Shown here one piece after another: positions 23,030 through 24,480 of a DNA stretch of 24,480 bases (the first letter of the stretch is position 1; every line of letters starts with the position of its first letter). A model generated the notes under the pieces. The model was not told the origin of the DNA. It was given only the letters and a program-made list of their open reading frames with translations, and searched no databases. Made by a program: the position numbers and the translations under genes. The DNA comes from an uncultured Bacteroidales bacterium (GTDB lineage: Bacteria; Bacteroidota; Bacteroidia; Bacteroidales; UBA932): the NCBI GenBank assembly GCA_946616385.1, contig CAMOIZ010000005.1, positions 1 through 24,480 of the forward strand, given 5' to 3'.

Positions 23030-24480
23030 ATGCCACACACTCTTTTCGAGCTCAATAAGATGAGTAGAGAGCAGCTCGAGACCATTGCAAATCAGTACAA
23101 AATCAAGAAAGTAAAGAATCTTGAGGATGCCGACCTTGCCTTCGCCATTCTGGACGCCCAGGCAACAGAAGCATCTCTCCAGCCAGATAAAGAAAAGCCC
23201 AAGGCTCGCAGGGGGCGTCCCCGCAAGGATTCTTCCGCACCCAAGAAAGAGGATGCGGCCCCTTCGCCGGCGCCCGCACCAGCCACTGCTCCGGCTCCTG
23301 CCGCAGAAAAAAAGCAGGAGAAGAAACAGGAGAAGAAGCAGGAGAAACAGCAAGACAAGCCTGTTGAAACTGCTGTCGCTCCCGCAGAACCCGAGAACCC
23401 GGCTCCCAAAAAGCGCGGACGCAAGCCCAAGAATGCCCAGCCTGTCGCTGCTCCGGCAGCTGAACCTGCGCAGCCTGCGGAGGACGCAAAGATGAACCAG
23501 GCCCGTGAGTTGGCCAAGGAGAGCCTTGACCAGGCCCGCGCCGACTACCTGAAACCGCAGCAACCCCAGCAGAACCAGCAGCCCGCCAAAGCGAAGGTGC
23601 CCGAATATGAAGGGACCGTCGAGGCAACCGGCGTGCTCGAGGTCATGCCCGACGGCTACGGCTTTCTGCGCTCTTCCGACTACAATTATCTGAACTCCCC
23701 CGACGACATCTACGTCGCCCAGCAGCAGATCAAGCAGAACGGCCTGAAGAACGGCGACACTGTCACCGGCGAAATCCGTCCTCCCCGCGAAGGCGACAAA
23801 TACTTCCCCCTCGTTCGCGTGAAATACGTCAACGGACGCACTCCCCAGTTCATCCGCGACCGTGTACCTTTCGATTTCCTCACTCCCCTCTTCCCGGACA
23901 AGAAATTCAACCTTCTCGGCCATGGGCATATGAACGACGTGTCCTGCCGCATCGTGGATCTCTTCTCTCCTATAGGAAAGGGCCAGCGCGGACTGATCGT
24001 GGCACAGCCGAAGACAGGTAAGACAATGCTGCTCAAGAGCATAGCCAACGCCATCGCCGACAATCACCCCGAAGTGTACGAGATCGTCCTACTCATCGAT
24101 GAGCGTCCGGAGGAAGTCACCGACATGCAGCGCAGCGTCAAGGCCGAGGTGGTAGCCTCCACCTTCGACGAACCTGCCGAAAGGCACGTCAAGGTCGCGA
24201 ACATGGTGCTGGAGAAGGCCCGCCGCCTGGTCGAGTGCGGGCACGACGTGGTCATCCTGCTCGATTCCATCACCCGCCTCGCACGTGCATACAATACCGT
24301 GCAGCCGGCATCCGGAAAGGTCCTGACCGGCGGTGTCGACGCCAACGCCCTCCAGAAGCCCAAGCGCTTCTTCGGCGCTGCCCGAAACATCGAAGGAGGC
24401 GGATCTCTCACCATCCTTGCCACCGCCCTCACCGAAACCGGTTCCAAGATGGACGACGTGATCTTCGAGGAATTCAAGGG
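23030..24480 (+). CDS. rho: Transcription termination factor Rho with disordered N-terminal insertion, 3' end outside window
   Basis: The frame from the ATG at 23030 is open to the window edge (483 residues seen). Rho is the hexameric RNA helicase that ends transcription. A short Rho N-terminal helical domain (about 1-45, MSREQLETIANQY) is followed by a long low-complexity insertion (about 50-190). This insertion is rich in Pro, Ala, Lys and Gln, with KKQEKKQEKKQEK at 94-106 and two AT-hook-like cores, RGRPRK (61-66) and KRGRKPK (128-134). The RNA-binding OB-fold then begins with RNP1 DGYGFLR (208-214). The ATPase has Walker A QPKTGKT (326-332), Walker B DVVILLDS (406-413), and the Q- and R-loop blocks LTGGVDANALQKPKRFFGAA and TGSKMDDVI. 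A disordered insertion here is known for Bacteroides Rho. The gene has its own promoter and leader hairpin. Confidence 0.96.
   Translation, partial: MPHTLFELNKMSREQLETIANQYKIKKVKNLEDADLAFAILDAQATEASLQPDKEKPKARRGRPRKDSSAPKKEDAAPSPAPAPATAPAPAAEKKQEKKQEKKQEKQQDKPVETAVAPAEPENPAPKKRGRKPKNAQPVAAPAAEPAQPAEDAKMNQARELAKESLDQARADYLKPQQPQQNQQPAKAKVPEYEGTVEATGVLEVMPDGYGFLRSSDYNYLNSPDDIYVAQQQIKQNGLKNGDTVTGEIRPPREGDKYFPLVRVKYVNGRTPQFIRDRVPFDFLTPLFPDKKFNLLGHGHMNDVSCRIVDLFSPIGKGQRGLIVAQPKTGKTMLLKSIANAIADNHPEVYEIVLLIDERPEEVTDMQRSVKAEVVASTFDEPAERHVKVANMVLEKARRLVECGHDVVILLDSITRLARAYNTVQPASGKVLTGGVDANALQKPKRFFGAARNIEGGGSLTILATALTETGSKMDDVIFEEFK

Noticed and set aside
23312..23352. Short tandem-like repeat (AGGAGAA units) in rho
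   Set aside because: It encodes the KKQE stretch of the disordered insertion in frame and is imperfect. It is not a CRISPR or separate repeat element.
1..24480. A hidden defence, toxin-antitoxin, phage or mobile system
   Set aside because: Every gene longer than 100 codons on a credible strand is assigned to a housekeeping or envelope role or to an exported unknown. No transposase, integrase, repeat array, tRNA edge or composition break was seen.

Overview
The window looks like a stretch of a Bacteroidota chromosome, most likely order Bacteroidales. Several signs agree. The intergenic regions carry the Bacteroidota -7 promoter element TAnnTTTG, and upstream of rho it has a correctly spaced TTTG. 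Shine-Dalgarno sequences are mostly absent. Signal peptides end in the AQ style, there is an Ig-like lipoprotein with a TGGPKDTxPP-type N-terminus, LptD has the OstA-like front of this phylum, and Rho carries a long disordered N-terminal insertion. Genus or species cannot be named from the sequence alone. I see no mobile element, CRISPR array, tRNA, rRNA, prophage or defence island. This is a densely packed housekeeping region.

Layout, left to right. (1) Positions 1-360 hold the 3' end of an alpha-amylase-like gene, which overlaps tail to tail with an exported beta-propeller-like protein of unknown function (minus strand, start 1154). (2) Positions 1246-11461 hold a seven-gene plus-strand run whose junctions are 6 bp or less, or overlap: PPi-type phosphofructokinase, NAD-dependent DNA ligase, YihY/BrkB membrane protein, RelA/SpoT-type ppGpp enzyme, Ig-like lipoprotein, outer-membrane beta-barrel protein and IspG. 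(3) Positions 11442-14686 hold the minus-strand run ftsH-cdsA-psd (membrane proteolysis and phospholipid synthesis). (4) birA (plus) is divergent from ftsH and converges on dnaA-pepD-rpe (minus, 18884 down to 15387). (5) An AT-rich gap of about 200 bp upstream of dnaA holds the terminator of an N-acetylmuramoyl-L-alanine amidase gene (minus). That gene is divergent from lptD (plus). (6) rho (plus) has its own well-formed promoter and a leader hairpin, and runs off the right edge.

The genes cover central metabolism (Pfp, Rpe), replication and repair (DnaA, LigA), the stringent response (Rsh), envelope building (CdsA, Psd, LptD, amidase, beta-barrel, lipoprotein), isoprenoid precursors (IspG), protein turnover (FtsH, PepD), biotin attachment (BirA) and transcription termination (Rho).

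The main theme of the unusual observations is compaction. All three convergent gene pairs overlap at their 3' ends (70, 20 and 53 bp). Two divergent pairs have -7 boxes that point toward each other, so their start sites nearly coincide. IspG, BirA and CdsA all appear shorter than the forms I know from this phylum. The amidase and lptD appear to start at CTG and TTG. I did not find a novel multi-gene system. The best leads are the compact IspG, the face-to-face promoters, the non-ATG starts and the rho leader hairpin.
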